Positions 47,982-58,760 of a stretch of 64,000 nt of DNA are shown here, in pieces (the first letter of the stretch is position 1; every line of letters begins with the position of its first letter). The stretch is from Zoroaster sp. YZ-2022. Taxonomy: Eukaryota > Echinodermata > Asteroidea > Forcipulatida > Zoroasteridae. The notes beneath the pieces were generated by a model, which saw nothing but the letters and a program-made list of their open reading frames with translations, was not told the DNA's origin and ran no database searches. The stretch spans positions 46,353,916-46,417,915 of the forward strand of contig CM055822.1 of assembly GCA_029582265.1 (NCBI GenBank), read 5' to 3'. A program made the translations under genes and the position numbers.

Positions 47982-50809
47982 ACCTATTTAATAGGGTGTA
48001 GTGAATTTTGGAAAAGTTGGAATTTTAAGTTCTGAATACCCAAATGATATTCTGGCAATATCTAAGACATTCCACCAAAACAAAAATTCATCCAACAAAC
48101 TTTGCCCAACCAAAAATGGATTATATATTCCACCAAAAGTGCTGAGTCATCGTTTTGTGAAAATTTGCATTTTCTGTTTGATTTTATGTATGGAAAAACA
48201 AACAATTTTTATTTATTTTTGTTCAAATAGATTCTCCAGGCTATAGAGACGTCACAACTAGTCATTTCAAGAATTTTAATTAAATTCCAATACAGTAAGA
48301 GGTTTCTGGATTGTGTCTAAATACGGCCATTTGGGGTTAGTGTAATACTAACTGGTTTATGTCGGGATGTGATTGAGCAATGTGCACTTTGGAAATATGT
48401 TTTCTGTTGCATTTACCTGTACAAAATGTTTTGAGAATATTGTTCTTGTGTAGTTAGATACAAATAAGCTCCAGAGATGTCCACGCATAATTTTGTGAGC
48501 CCAAACTTGAATTTACATGGTAAAAGAAACGTACATGCATAACGGAGGACATCGAATTCTAACACGAGGTAAACCTTGTGGGTCCTCGAGAGCTGGAGCC
48601 ATGAATCAATAACGGAAGAGGTCAAACTGCTGATTATGGGATTAAAGGCACAACCTCACAAAATCCAAACACAAAGGACTTAGTCAACCTTTTGACAATT
48701 TACAACGGATTAGCAGTGAGATAAATCATGGTTCCTTTGTGCTGCTGGCTAGATCTGCCAGCTCCAGCACTGCCATGAAGATGCTCATAATGAAACCAAG
48801 AATGTGCAGTGACCCATAGATAAAGAGCCCCTTACTTTTCAGCAGGCATGTACCTTGTGGTAACTCGAGGTACCCCAAGGTTTAACCGCAGGTTAGAATT
48901 CGATGTCTTCCGATGTTTTAAAAGCAATAATGTGCACTTTAGCCATTGTTGAGTCTGCAAGTTACAGTAGGCTATATGTAGGAACTGAAGTCTTTTTGAA
49001 GAAAATATTTTATTAGTGATCTGGATGCTATTCTTTGCCTGGTGAAGCCGTCTCTTTTGTCTCATGAACTGCCCGGCTGGCCTCTGACACGAGTTTCCTC
49101 CACGTTCCACCAATTGTGTGTGACAAGGATAATTTGACACAAGGAGGGCAGGAGGGGAGTTGTCAACATACCCATGATTTATTGATCTGTTTTGTTTGAA
49201 ATTAATGGTGGGGTTGTGATATGATTCTTTTCCAGTCAATCGTGTCAGCATGTCTTTGCCTGAAACCTTAGGGTGGCCACCTTGAAGGGCCAAACTGATT
49301 TATCCTGGGAATATTCTTCATCCTCCGCCTCGTCACCGCTTGCTTCATCATCACTGTATCCTTCAATCTCCACATCTTCAAAGCTTTCCTCACTTTATGT
49401 TCCGTACTGCTTCTTGATTGTCCAGATGTTTGACGTGTTGTTGACACATGGGTGACAGCATATTGAAGAATGTATGGATCCTCATCAGTAAGCATAGCAA
49501 GAAGTAGGTTCTCTGGGTGAGCATGGAAGGCATCATGGTGGATAGCTTCTCGTGGCATTGAGATCTTTCGAAGTGTTATCATGAAATAAAGGTTCTTAGG
49601 CCCATCAGTACATAATTTGATTCTTAATCAACTTTGAGTGTAGAACTGAATGACAGCTGTTAGTCGTCTTAGTGCAAAACATGGACGTGGATTATGAAAA
49701 TCAAGACATAGATTTCTTTGTGCCAAAGTCAACCATCAGGTTCTAACATAGCAATATCATCATCCCACTCCACTATGATAATGGCCTCGAGATCACACAG
49801 CTGATCCCAGCTGAGGTCTACCACTACTTCTTCAGGTAGATATGGAAAGTGGGGAGATGATATTGGTTGAAAGTCAGCTATTCCTAACTCTTTCATTCAG
49901 TTGTGATCCAAGTACTCCACTAAATGTTTTTGGTTCTGTAGTACAATCTACTACCATTTTCATCAATTTCATACAATGTTCTGAGAACTGTATCAGGATT
50001 GGACGTTGTGAGAGACACATAGTATGCCGATGCCAAATCTTTATCATCTCATAAGCCACTTGTGAACAGAATTTTCCGTCTTAAACTCTTCACATCACCA
50101 GAAAATTATTATATCACATCTCAAACCGAAGACTCGGATACGACAACAGTCCATTCTAGTTGGAAGCACATTTCAGAAAATCTGCAGGATTACCAAATAC
50201 TGCACAGATCTTGTTCTCTTTGCTGAGTATTAAAGCCAATTTAAACGCCATATTTTGAAAACATGGCGTGTAATGGTGGCACAACTACTGTAACTCCAAT
50301 GTCCTGTATACAATAGCCTTGTACAGGGATACATACATATGTACATGTAATCAGCTTACAGTAAACAAACCAAGCCTAGCACCATTGAGCTTTTGTCATT
50401 AAGCCCTGATGAATGAAAATGTTCTATGTCAGGGTACACAATGTATTAAACCATTATAACAATATGACATTAACCCCAAATGACTGTATTTAGACACAAT
50501 CCACAGACCTCGTAGTGTATTGGAAGTAAATAAAAAATCATAGAAATGCCTATTTGTGAGGTCTCTGGAGCCTGAAGAAATAAATACAAATGATATGTAT
50601 TTCCATACAAACAATCAAGCACAAAACACACGTTTTTCACAAAAAACAATGACTCAGCACTTTTTAGTGGAATATATATATAATCCATATTTTGGTTGGG
50701 CAAAGTTTTTTGGATGAAATTTCTCTTGGGTGGAATGTCTTAGATATTGCCAGAACATTATTTAAGGGTAATCAGAACTTAAAATTCACTCACACCTAAT
50801 ACCTATATA
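47982..50809. mobile_element. 2.8 kb transposon with ~370-bp TIRs (Mutator-like architecture)
   Basis: The sequence 47,991-48,364 is the inverse of 50,445-50,800, with landmarks TTCTGGCAATATCTAAGACA, AACTTTGCCCAACCAAAA, GTGCTGAGTCAT and GGATTGTGTCTAAATAC in both. The flanks ACCTATTTA (47,982-47,990) and ACCTATATA (50,801-50,809) are direct repeats differing at one of nine positions, a likely target duplication. Long TIRs with 9-bp duplications are typical of Mutator-like elements; no Mutator transposase is seen. The interior carries one minus-strand gene of an uncharacterised family. It sits in transporter intron 2. Confidence 0.75.
48830..50260 (-). CDS. Conserved protein of unknown function (HPENLLLAML / CHTQxVER family), frame-broken
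   Basis: Read from 50,260 down. A possible start MAFKLALILSKENK is followed by a diverged part, then FPYLPEEVVVDLSWDQ (near 49,840), KLCTDGPKNLYF (near 49,600), DAFHAHPENLLLAMLTDE (near 49,530-49,480), a very acidic stretch (EIEGYSDDEASGDEAEDEE, near 49,355), and CHTQLVER (near 49,120) followed by KRDGFTRQRIASRS. I recall this block order (TDGP-x-x-L, HPENLLLAML, PCHTQ-x-VER, RDGFI-x-x-x-I-x-SR) from many-copy hypothetical proteins of cnidarians and arthropods, but I know no assigned function. Its place inside long TIRs suggests a mobile-element gene. At least four frame changes interrupt it. What it does is unknown. Confidence 0.6.
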
Positions 50810-50892
50810 CACATAACCTATTTGACCGTTGTGATGTCTCACCTGGGCAAGGACAAATATTTTAATTGTAACGTTCCTCGTTTTATCACCAG

Positions 50893-51790
50893 GACCTGCT
50901 CTGGGGATCGCCAATATTACAACTAGGGAACTGGTTGGTAACTGCTTCCAGAAAGCACATACTACGGCATTTGGCATGGTGGAATAGGCAGTTCTCTAGC
51001 GTTTATCATTTCGCGCCTCTGACACAGTTCTTTCTTGAGCTCTATGGTTGGAGAGCAACAATGCTGCTAATTGGTGCAATATTATATAATCTTGCCGTGT
51101 GTGGCGCTCTTCTCAAACCCAAGCTAATCATAGAAATGAAGACTACAAAGCAGTTACAACGGAAGAGGACCAAGGTGTCATCAATGACAAAATAGATAAT
51201 ACTATTGCAGACAGAACTGTAGACTATATGGAAGTTACCGTGAACAATGACCAAGGTGTCGTCGATGACGAACAAGAAAAATTCGATGCTCAAATTTTTC
51301 TTCATTATGTGCATCAATCAGTCATAATTTCCATCTTGACTTATTCACTTCAGTGCACTATTGGCTAATAACCTTTATTTCACGATGATAGCGATGACGC
51401 ACACTTCATGGGTGATATACTTTGTACTGTACATTAACGTATCCAAGGGATACTCAATCACCGAAGCTGCAAACTTTGTTGTCGTTTTGGAACTGGAAAG
51501 TTATTGGGAAATGTAATTGTCGGTCCAATCGTTGAAATAAGCGGTCTCGCAGTAACGTGTGGATGGGTATATCACTACGTAACAGTCCGTCAACTGTCTT
51601 GTTGATCCGTGGTTGATATCGTATTGGCCGATTGCAGTAAAATGTCTTCATATTTGGATGCTTCGATTCCTTTCTTATATTCTCACTGACGTCGTTACTA
51701 AAGAAACCATTGGTGTTGATCAGTTGGGCATCGCGTTGGTGGATTGGACTAAAAGCTGGACTATGCCGTCTCTTATTTCTATTTTTCCAG
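50893..51790 (+). CDS. SLC16-like transporter, large exon (TM4 to TM10), frame-broken
   Basis: Acceptor TTTTATCACCAG ends at 50,892 and donor GTATGT starts at 51,791. It encodes GPALGIANITTRELVGN and CFQKAHTTAFGM (TM4-TM5 with the R/K-x-x-A-x-G motif), a frame change, FAPLTQFFLELYGWRATMLL and AILYNLAVCGALLKP (TM5-TM6), a hydrophilic acidic loop (about 51,120-51,290), then ISILTYSL, GYSITEAANFVVVFGTGKLL and GNVIVGPIVEISGLA (TM7-TM8), and finally DVVTKETIGVDQLGIAL up to IFPG. The order and loop size match monocarboxylate transporters. Several frame shifts and stops interrupt it (near 50,980, 51,140, 51,370, 51,490 and 51,600). Both ends are split in phase 1, matching the neighbouring exons. Confidence 0.8.
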
Positions 51791-51854
51791 GTATGTAATT
51801 TTGAAAATATTGTTTCACTATTGTGAATTGTTTACAGTAGCCTATTTTATCAAG

Positions 51855-51960
51855 TAGTTTTACGATACAAAAACTATTGGTGTTCAATTAACACCAATGG
51901 TGTCAACTTATACTTTCATAGTGTTCATTGGTGTAGTTTCTAACACCGCTGTTGTTGCAA
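51855..51960. repeat. Short GGTGT/ACACC repeat cluster
   Basis: Five or six inverted and direct copies of TTGGTGTT / AACACCAA within 100 bp of the donor side of intron 3. Non-coding; able to fold. Confidence 0.5.
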
Positions 51961-52081
51961 TGTGATTTGGATCACCCATTTCTTGTTGTATAACGTTATT
52001 CATGTATTGTCCACGAACCGGTCCAATAGACACTCATCAGCCACATTGTTTTTCTTAAATAACATCCACTTGACCAAACTA

Positions 52082-52559
52082 AGGGTGCGTTCGAGTAGCT
52101 TCCCAGAGGTAACCTGAGTAAGTCACATGGGTGAGCACCCCAGTGCACCCTAATCGAATGAGCATCCCGTTGAACGTTCGCACTTTTGTGGTCGTTAAAG
52201 CAACGCAAAGAAGGTCACATCGGACTCTGTAAACAAAATATTTTCAACGAAACGAACTAATGATCGTCTACTTCTCAGGTTCGTACAAAACACATGGTCT
52301 AGTACAATAACAGTTTCTACTCACAGATTCATTGTTTAAGGATTGAAAATGTACGTCAAAACTTCACAAAATGAAAACAAAGATGGCGGCGATTCAGAAT
52401 ATACTCAAAGTGACGTCACTTACCCGGGTCTGACTCAAGTGACCAGCTTCGCGAGCAGGTTACTTGAGGCTGACCCAGGTAGCTCGAATGACGTCAGACA
52501 TACTCGAACGCTCCGAGTCAGACCCGGGTCGACCTGGGAAGCTACTCGAACGCATCCAA
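52082..52559. mobile_element. MITE, GTGCGTTCGAGTAGCT family
   Basis: GGTGCGTTCGAGTAGCTTCC at 52,083 is the inverse of GGAAGCTACTCGAACGCATC at 52,537-52,556. Inverted and direct pieces of the same end recur inside (52,150; 52,480; 52,502). The TIR looks like those of non-autonomous hAT elements, but no 8-bp duplication is visible. Confidence 0.65.
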
Positions 52560-52716
52560 CGACTGGAAAGGGAAATAGTCTGGTCCCTTGTATGCACAGA
52601 TATTTAGTGCAATAACCTAATTACTTGGACGGGGAATCTGACAAAGGTAGCCAACGTTATAATAGTCTTTTAATTTTATTTCAAAGCCATCGAATATTTC
52701 TTTCTGGTGCAGCCAG

Positions 52717-53079
52717 TATGGTGTTCTATAATGGACACCTACGCGCGCCTTTTTCTATGCGGCGACTTTTGTTTTGGGCGGCGACTTTTTTTTGGACGGC
52801 GACTTTTTTTACGCGAGCGACTTTTTTTTGGACGGCGACTTTTTGTTTTGGACGGCGACTTTTTTTTCGCGGCGACTTTTTTTTTGGACGGCGACTTTAA
52901 AAATAAAAATAAAAAAAGTCGCCGCGTAAAAAGTCGCCGTCAAAAAATCGCGCCCTAAAAAGTCGCGCGTAAAAAAAAAGTCGCCGCCCAAAAAAGTCGC
53001 CGCGTAAAAAAAGTCGCCGTCCCCAAAAAGTCGCCGCGTAGAAAAAAGGGCCGCGTAGGTGTCATTATAGAACACCATA
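52717..53079. mobile_element. Near-perfect hairpin element built of GGCGACTTTTTTT units
   Basis: The left arm 52,717-52,896 and right arm 52,914-53,079 are inverse copies. Outer ends TATGGTGTTCTATAATGG and CATTATAGAACACCATA match over 17 bases. Each arm is an array of about seven to nine units, GGCGACTTTTTTTNGGAC or GCGGCGACTTTTTT. The loop is only (AAAAAT)n. It lies in transporter intron 3. Transcribed, it would make a long double-stranded stem. Confidence 0.9.
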
Positions 53080-53339
53080 GCCAAGTCTGTTAAAAACAAC
53101 TTCAAACAAAACATAAATATGACTGCACGTTTTTTTTGGTCATTTTCCCCACAGTTGTTTTAATGGCAATAGTTTTGTCAGAATTTGGTGCCCCATACAT
53201 GAACTAACACTGCAAATGTCCAGTACTCAAACGATATAGCCTATCTATTAGTAAAAACCAATTGAGAGCAGTACACACACTAACATGAGTCGCATTTCAT
53301 ACTTTCGATTAATATTGTCATTTCATTTTCCCATATCAG

Positions 53340-53455
53340 GTCTGATATATGACACACTCGGCAGCTACACCTTGGCTTTCATCCTGATGGCTAGTGCGAA
53401 CGCTCTAGGCGTGGTGGCTGTACTGCTCTGGTATGGCTACAGAGACGTAGGTTGA
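53340..53455 (+). CDS. SLC16-like transporter, last exon (TM11-TM12)
   Basis: Acceptor CCCATATCAG ends at 53,339. The split glycine codon joins the previous exon in phase 1 to give PG|LIYDTLGSY. Then comes a hydrophobic helix (LAFILMASANALGVVAVLLW) and YGYRDVG with stop TGA at 53,453-53,455. This matches the G-x-x-YD-x-T-GSY block before the last helices of the family. The C-terminal tail is very short, so a frame change or a further exon in the adjacent gap is possible. Confidence 0.8.
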
Positions 53456-53464
53456 GACATTTTT

Positions 53465-53964
53465 NNNNNNNNNNNNNNNNNNNNNNNNNNNNNNNNNNNN
53501 NNNNNNNNNNNNNNNNNNNNNNNNNNNNNNNNNNNNNNNNNNNNNNNNNNNNNNNNNNNNNNNNNNNNNNNNNNNNNNNNNNNNNNNNNNNNNNNNNNNN
53601 NNNNNNNNNNNNNNNNNNNNNNNNNNNNNNNNNNNNNNNNNNNNNNNNNNNNNNNNNNNNNNNNNNNNNNNNNNNNNNNNNNNNNNNNNNNNNNNNNNNN
53701 NNNNNNNNNNNNNNNNNNNNNNNNNNNNNNNNNNNNNNNNNNNNNNNNNNNNNNNNNNNNNNNNNNNNNNNNNNNNNNNNNNNNNNNNNNNNNNNNNNNN
53801 NNNNNNNNNNNNNNNNNNNNNNNNNNNNNNNNNNNNNNNNNNNNNNNNNNNNNNNNNNNNNNNNNNNNNNNNNNNNNNNNNNNNNNNNNNNNNNNNNNNN
53901 NNNNNNNNNNNNNNNNNNNNNNNNNNNNNNNNNNNNNNNNNNNNNNNNNNNNNNNNNNNNNNNN
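53465..53964. other. Assembly gap (500 N)
   Basis: Exactly 500 N, starting ten bases after the transporter stop codon. Confidence 0.98.
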
Positions 53965-54210
53965 AAAGGGAATTTTCAAGCTTGTCACATCCAGAGGCTT
54001 GTTCAGGTAAAATCAGTTGTCGGAGAGGTGAAAATCGCATACATGGAAATAAATCTATTTTGACATTATGGATGGATGAAAACATATCCAGAACTTCATA
54101 TGTTGACCAGTACATACTGTACTGAGGCGACTTGTTGATGCCCAGTGTTAGCAGCGCCACAAATGCCACTGGCCTCTATTCGAGTAGAGTGGGGGGTCCA
54201 TGTGGAGGTT
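53965..54210 (-). mobile_element. Third, divergent piggyBac transposase fragment
   Basis: Minus strand: MAFVALLTLGINKSPQYSMY, then WSTYEVLDMFSSI. This is the piggyBac block FxGLLI-x-MGI-x-K-x-P-x-x-x-x-YWS, also seen in the two longer copies, but the sequence differs from them. It is cut by the gap. The 146-codon frame upstream (54,096-54,536) has no family I recognise and may be its N-terminal part or chance. Confidence 0.65.
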
Positions 54211-54539
54211 TCTGAAACAGTTTGCTTCATGCGTAGCGGTTTGTTTTGCCCACAAGCAGATCCTGATGCAGTACGGCACCGCAGTAGTTGAAACAACTCA
54301 ATACCTGTAATGTAGAAAGGTCTGAGCGTCACCAGCAGGTCCAGAGCTTCCAGTGAATCTACTTCGGTTTCCCTAAGCTGGAGATGGACTGATCTCTTCC
54401 AAACCTGATCTCGAAGTCTGTTTTCTTCCATCTGATTTACATTTTTTCTGTGGAAGGAAGTAGACACAAATGTATGAGGGTGCTTTTCGTCCATCACACA
54501 GTATAACTTATGAAAAGTGTCTAAAATTTGTACCATTTC

Positions 54540-55440
54540 CGACAGCTAACACCAGATTGATGAAATTTGGTGACCTTTTTACAATCTCGTAATACAATAA
54601 TTTAATTTGGGGAAGGTCATATAAATATCATATAACGGCCAGAATGTAAATGAACATCCATTTGGCTTCAGTGAAAAGACAAAATAACGCAATGCATGTA
54701 CATCGTCTTGGTTAATTTTTAATTTATGATCAGCGCAAGCGCAGCTAGTTAGCCACTCTGGATCGGTGGCCCCGCACTCATTTCATCTGAAATATTTTCA
54801 CGAGAACACATGCACCTAAAGCAGAATATGTAGTTTTACACAATTATACAGAACGTTGCTACTACTTTACACGATATACACTGTACAATAATGGAATGGC
54901 ACAGAAACAATTTGATCATTCATGAAACGATCGTCGTCAACCAACAACCAATCCGTGACGTGGAAAGCTTGCCACACCGTTGTTACTGTACTCAACAGTA
55001 CTTCTAGTACTAGCATGCGACATGCATAAAGCACCACCCAGATTATAATGACTGGACTGATTTAACAGACACCCAATTGTAATCCAGGATTACCAGATTA
55101 TAATCTCAGCTTGTTAATAGCAGATGAAATTGATCCTTTATGACGTTATCTATTGACACAACCTGAGTATCAGTGGTCTATGAGTATGCTCGATTTTATG
55201 GTTTGAAACGAATTTGAATTATGACTTGATTCATGACTTTTATATAGGCTTCTCAGACCAACGCACTGACAATTAAAGAGAATCACATTCAATCCAGGAC
55301 TGGCCCAGGTTTGAGTTATATTTAACGCTAACAGACAATCAGTGGTTATATAAGTTCAGATTTTTAAGCGATGGTCAATATTACCGGCTCGACATTGAGT
55401 CACCACGGTGACTTCCATAGAAACCAACTTTAATTAGTAT
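54540..55440. other. No gene recognised
   Basis: AT-rich, perhaps the 5' part of the next element. A short repeated word, CCAGATTATAAT, occurs at 55,039 and 55,092. Confidence 0.4.
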
Positions 55441-56330
55441 AGGGTCCACCTGCAGAAGCTTTGATGTTATTTCCATTGGTCCTCAGGAGATTAGTTTACC
55501 CAAATTGCCTATCCGGACTTGGAAGAGGTTTCTTTGGGAGACCGAAATCCTTCGCCTTTCGCTCGCTATCTATGAGACCGTCGAAGTTTTAGATAATTAT
55601 TTTGCATTATCATCGCTATTGCATGACGCCTTGATAAACCATATGTAGATCCTGCATACCTGGGTAAGTTTACGCAGAAGGGTCTATTCATGACAAAGGG
55701 CGCCTTTGCAGAACTGCTTTGGATTCGTGGATGGGACAGTTCGTCCAATTTTGTAGGCCAACTCATCATCAGCGAGTGTAAGTTTACAACGGACACAAAG
55801 GATACATACGTTTTAAAATTCCAGTCAGTGGTGATACCTTGTGGGTTGATTGCTCATCTTTACGGCCCAGTAGAAGGCTCGAAGACATGATAGTGCTCTC
55901 CTCTTCGCATGAGTGGACTGCTGCAAAATTTGAGGCAAGAGATCTGACCTTGATAGAAATTACCTGCCCTTGATGCACTTTATGGGGACCCCGTTGCTAT
56001 CCAATGTGAGACGTTATCTACTAGGTCCATTCAAAGGGCAAACCTGAGGGCTGGAGCAAACAAAATTCAACTCAAGAATGCTCATCAGTACGAGAATGTG
56101 TGTGTGTAGAGTGGGTATTCCGGGAAGATGATAAAAATGTTTGCCTTCCTTGACTTTCGCAAGAACCTGAAACAAGTACTGTTATCCCCAGTGGCAAAGT
56201 ACTACTTAGTTGGCGGGCCCTCACTAACTGCCATACTTGTACTCTAGTAAAATCAGACACAGTTACTCCTTTAGCTGGACCCGGCACCTCCCTTGGGAGA
56301 ACTATTTAGCATGATTCCATCATTCATGAT
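55440..56330 (+). mobile_element. Harbinger/DDE_4-like transposase relic
   Basis: Plus-strand pieces in order: VLRRLVYPNCL with SGLGRGFFGRP (55,490), APLQNCFGFVDGTVRP (55,705-55,750, first catalytic Asp), LKFQSVVIPCGLIAHLYGPV (55,812-55,870), a short HEW/EARDL segment, SSVRECVCVEW (56,085-56,118) and GKVLL/ALTNCHTCTL (56,195-56,245). This order belongs to a DDE_Tnp_4-type family widespread in cnidarians and other invertebrates (x-GP-x-EG-x-x-HD; SSVRE-x-VEW; LTNCHTC). The catalytic HD after GPVEG reads KTYD in one frame. At least five frame changes. No ends found. Confidence 0.7.
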
Positions 56331-56339
56331 ATAGTAAGT

Positions 56340-57060
56340 CTGCGTTACATGAGCCCTGAATTATGAATCCTACTTCATGATTGTATCTGAAGAATTTAAA
56401 GTGATTTTTGGAATGTCAATAGCTTTCAGTAACTAAGTTATATTTATGATCCAACGAGATTAAAAAAAAAAAAAAGCAGTAGTTTAGACAAAATTTTCAG
56501 GTCTTGTATCAGTCAGCAATGTTTAACAGCAGTCTTTGTTTTGCTATGCACTTTCTTAATTCTGTAGATATTTATTTTTTATTCATTTTTCTTTATCTGT
56601 AAAGGCCTATATAAATTTGTTTCCTATGCCTAATTTCATGTTCTTGTAAGAAAAATCAAAATAAAACGTGTTCCTTTCTGGTTAAAAGGAACTTAACACT
56701 GATTTCCTGTTCATGTTGGTAGCTCGGTGAGCAGGGAAAGACGATTGTTACAATGAGTAATTCCCTCGAAATTTGGGCAATGCTTCCTTTACACCCACCT
56801 TATAATTCAACATTGACAAAATGAAGCTAGCTTTGTAAGATATTTATAAACATTGATTTTAATCAAGCAGCAACAACAAATGCAACATAACGGGGATTGA
56901 TTACTCAAGCAAAAATTACAAAACCCTGAAAAAATATAAAAACCTTTGCTGAAAAATAAAATTAAAGGATATGTGAACCACAAGACAATTTTTGACCCCC
57001 AAAAACATTATTGTGTTTTATTGTTCCACAGGTGACGCTATATTTTGGACATGACCCGGT
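56340..57060. other. No gene seen
   Basis: AT-rich with one poly-A run of 13 at 56,463. Nothing recognised. Confidence 0.45.
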
Positions 57061-57081
57061 TATGTAATAGAGTACCATTAA

Positions 57082-57390
57082 ACTTACTATTTGCATCACT
57101 CGGCACTTCTTTTCTCGGGCTCTGGTTTTACATAAATTGTTGAGGACTGGGTAGAAATGACAGAGCGTAGAAACCCGAGCCCCTGAACAGACTCACTGCT
57201 AAAAGGGGAGGCATGGGGGAATTGAGTGACCCCTCGTGCGTGACACAGTCTCCGCTCCTACCTCATCCTCCGATCCGCTAGCAGTAACGTTCACAGTGAT
57301 GCAACAGCTTAGCTTACTATTTTGCATCACTGCATCTTCTCGGCTCTGGCTTCAATCAATTGTTGAGGACTGGGTAGAAACGAGCTCTGC
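57082..57390. repeat. Direct repeat pair at the 3' end of the Ngaro-like element
   Basis: ACTTACTATTTGCATCACTC ... AATTGTTGAGGACTGGGTAG at 57,082-57,170 recurs at 57,310-57,390 with small changes, offset about 228 bp. It lies just beyond the recombinase gene, where Ngaro elements carry split direct repeats. Confidence 0.6.
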
Positions 57391-57624
57391 CCGCCTCCCG
57401 CCGGACCCCACACTTGCCCCCCCAAGGTAAACCTTCGACCCTCCCGTATCTCTAACCCACTTCTAAGGCCTGGTGATCTGATGCTGACTATTACAATAAT
57501 GAACCACTTACCTGCCAAGCTTAGTTTAATTTATTTCATACTTTTTATATATTTGCCTAATTGATTTACTTGTTTGACTATTTATTTTCTTTATCTACCA
57601 TCTTTGTGCTCTAGACTTGAAAAC

Positions 57625-58760
57625 TCAACTAATCCGCAGCCCTGCTGATTCACAGGCGATATCTGGTGCTTGAAATGCCGCTTCCACTTTGAAGCCAGAA
57701 TTTAACCAGCGATAGAATTCCCCGGCATGGTCCGAAGCCAAAGCCTGGCCACCTCCATCATCACTGTATACTGCGTCTCGAAGCAATTGAACCGTACCGG
57801 AACGCCTTGTGACGCGTTCAATCTCCGTGTAGTGTTTGAAAGTTCGACGTGTAGCCCACCTACAATGGTCCATCACCTGCTGTTCCGACGCTCCTAAAAC
57901 CCTCAGAGTGGTGGCAACTCCGGCCTACTACCATGCGCCCTTAGGGCGCGGTCACTGGGATCCGAAGAAGCGGAGAAATACAGTTTTAGCCGATTGTTGG
58001 GATTGTTTCCAGTGAACGGCTTATTTGCCAAGAACCGACGATCTGGTGTACATGGGCGAAAGAGATAACCTCCAGTCAAGTCATATCCATGCACGCGTGT
58101 CATGGCGACCATACTATCAATTGCTCCAGCCGGATCCATCTCCCTCGTTCTAACTTTGGTAGGATAATAAAGAGGCCTCCTCTCTCACTGTTTTGCCCAT
58201 GGTGTGATTTAGCAGCAAATCCCTGCCATCAATCCTCGTCACCTCACATGTTTTTGCGCGGCCTAAGTCCACCGCCCTATCCCCGGCCCACCAAAGAGAG
58301 AGAAAAAACGCCAGATCCCTGTGAAGAATGTAGTGCTTGATGAAACTTGGCTCCTCCGCTTCCACGAAACCCGCAATATGCCCCCGAATCTCACCAACCA
58401 ACCATCGCATCTTGTCAGAAAATATTGGGACAGCTTGTTCAGGTGACGTGCGCCTCCGCTTGCTCCAATCGGATGGCTTTTAAATATATTTTGACCTGCC
58501 TGATATGCATGGGTTTCTCCTTGGTTCTTGGGGGTCCACGGCTGTCTACTGCCAAGCGAATTAAAGTATGCTCTAAATTGCCCGATGTATGAATCCACCG
58601 TCCCTGCTGCCAGATAGCTTTTGACACCACATCCGTGGGATCCTTGTCTCCTAGATTAGGGACAACCCACAAACGTGCACTTGAGTCTTCCCCTTTCGCA
58701 TCTCGTTCTACTAAAAATTATAATATCCTCTGAGTTGCTGTTTCCAGGCTGTAGCCAGGC
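57625..58760 (-). CDS. Tyrosine recombinase of the Ngaro-like element, frame-broken
   Basis: Catalyses integration of the circular DNA copy (family knowledge). Minus-strand blocks: YIAWLQPGNSNS (58,765), TVDSYIGQFRAYFNSLG (58,600), MRWLVGEIRGHIAGF (58,410), FLSLWWAGDRAVDLGRAKTC (58,310-58,250, first catalytic Arg), LLLNHTMGKT (58,210), GGYLFRPCTPDRRFLANKPF (58,080), HG-x-R (57,930, the His-x-x-Arg box), LGASEQQVMDHCRWATRRT (57,895-57,840) and FKHYTEI (57,835, with the nucleophile Tyr). All catalytic positions are present, spread over at least three frames. Confidence 0.8.

Noticed and set aside
52625..53114. Open frames rich in FFGRRLF on both strands
   Set aside because: They are translations of the GGCGACTTTTTTT hairpin array.
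53405..54169. 254-codon minus-strand frame
   Set aside because: It spans the second 500-N gap; only the piggyBac block at its N-terminal end (above 53,964) is real sequence.
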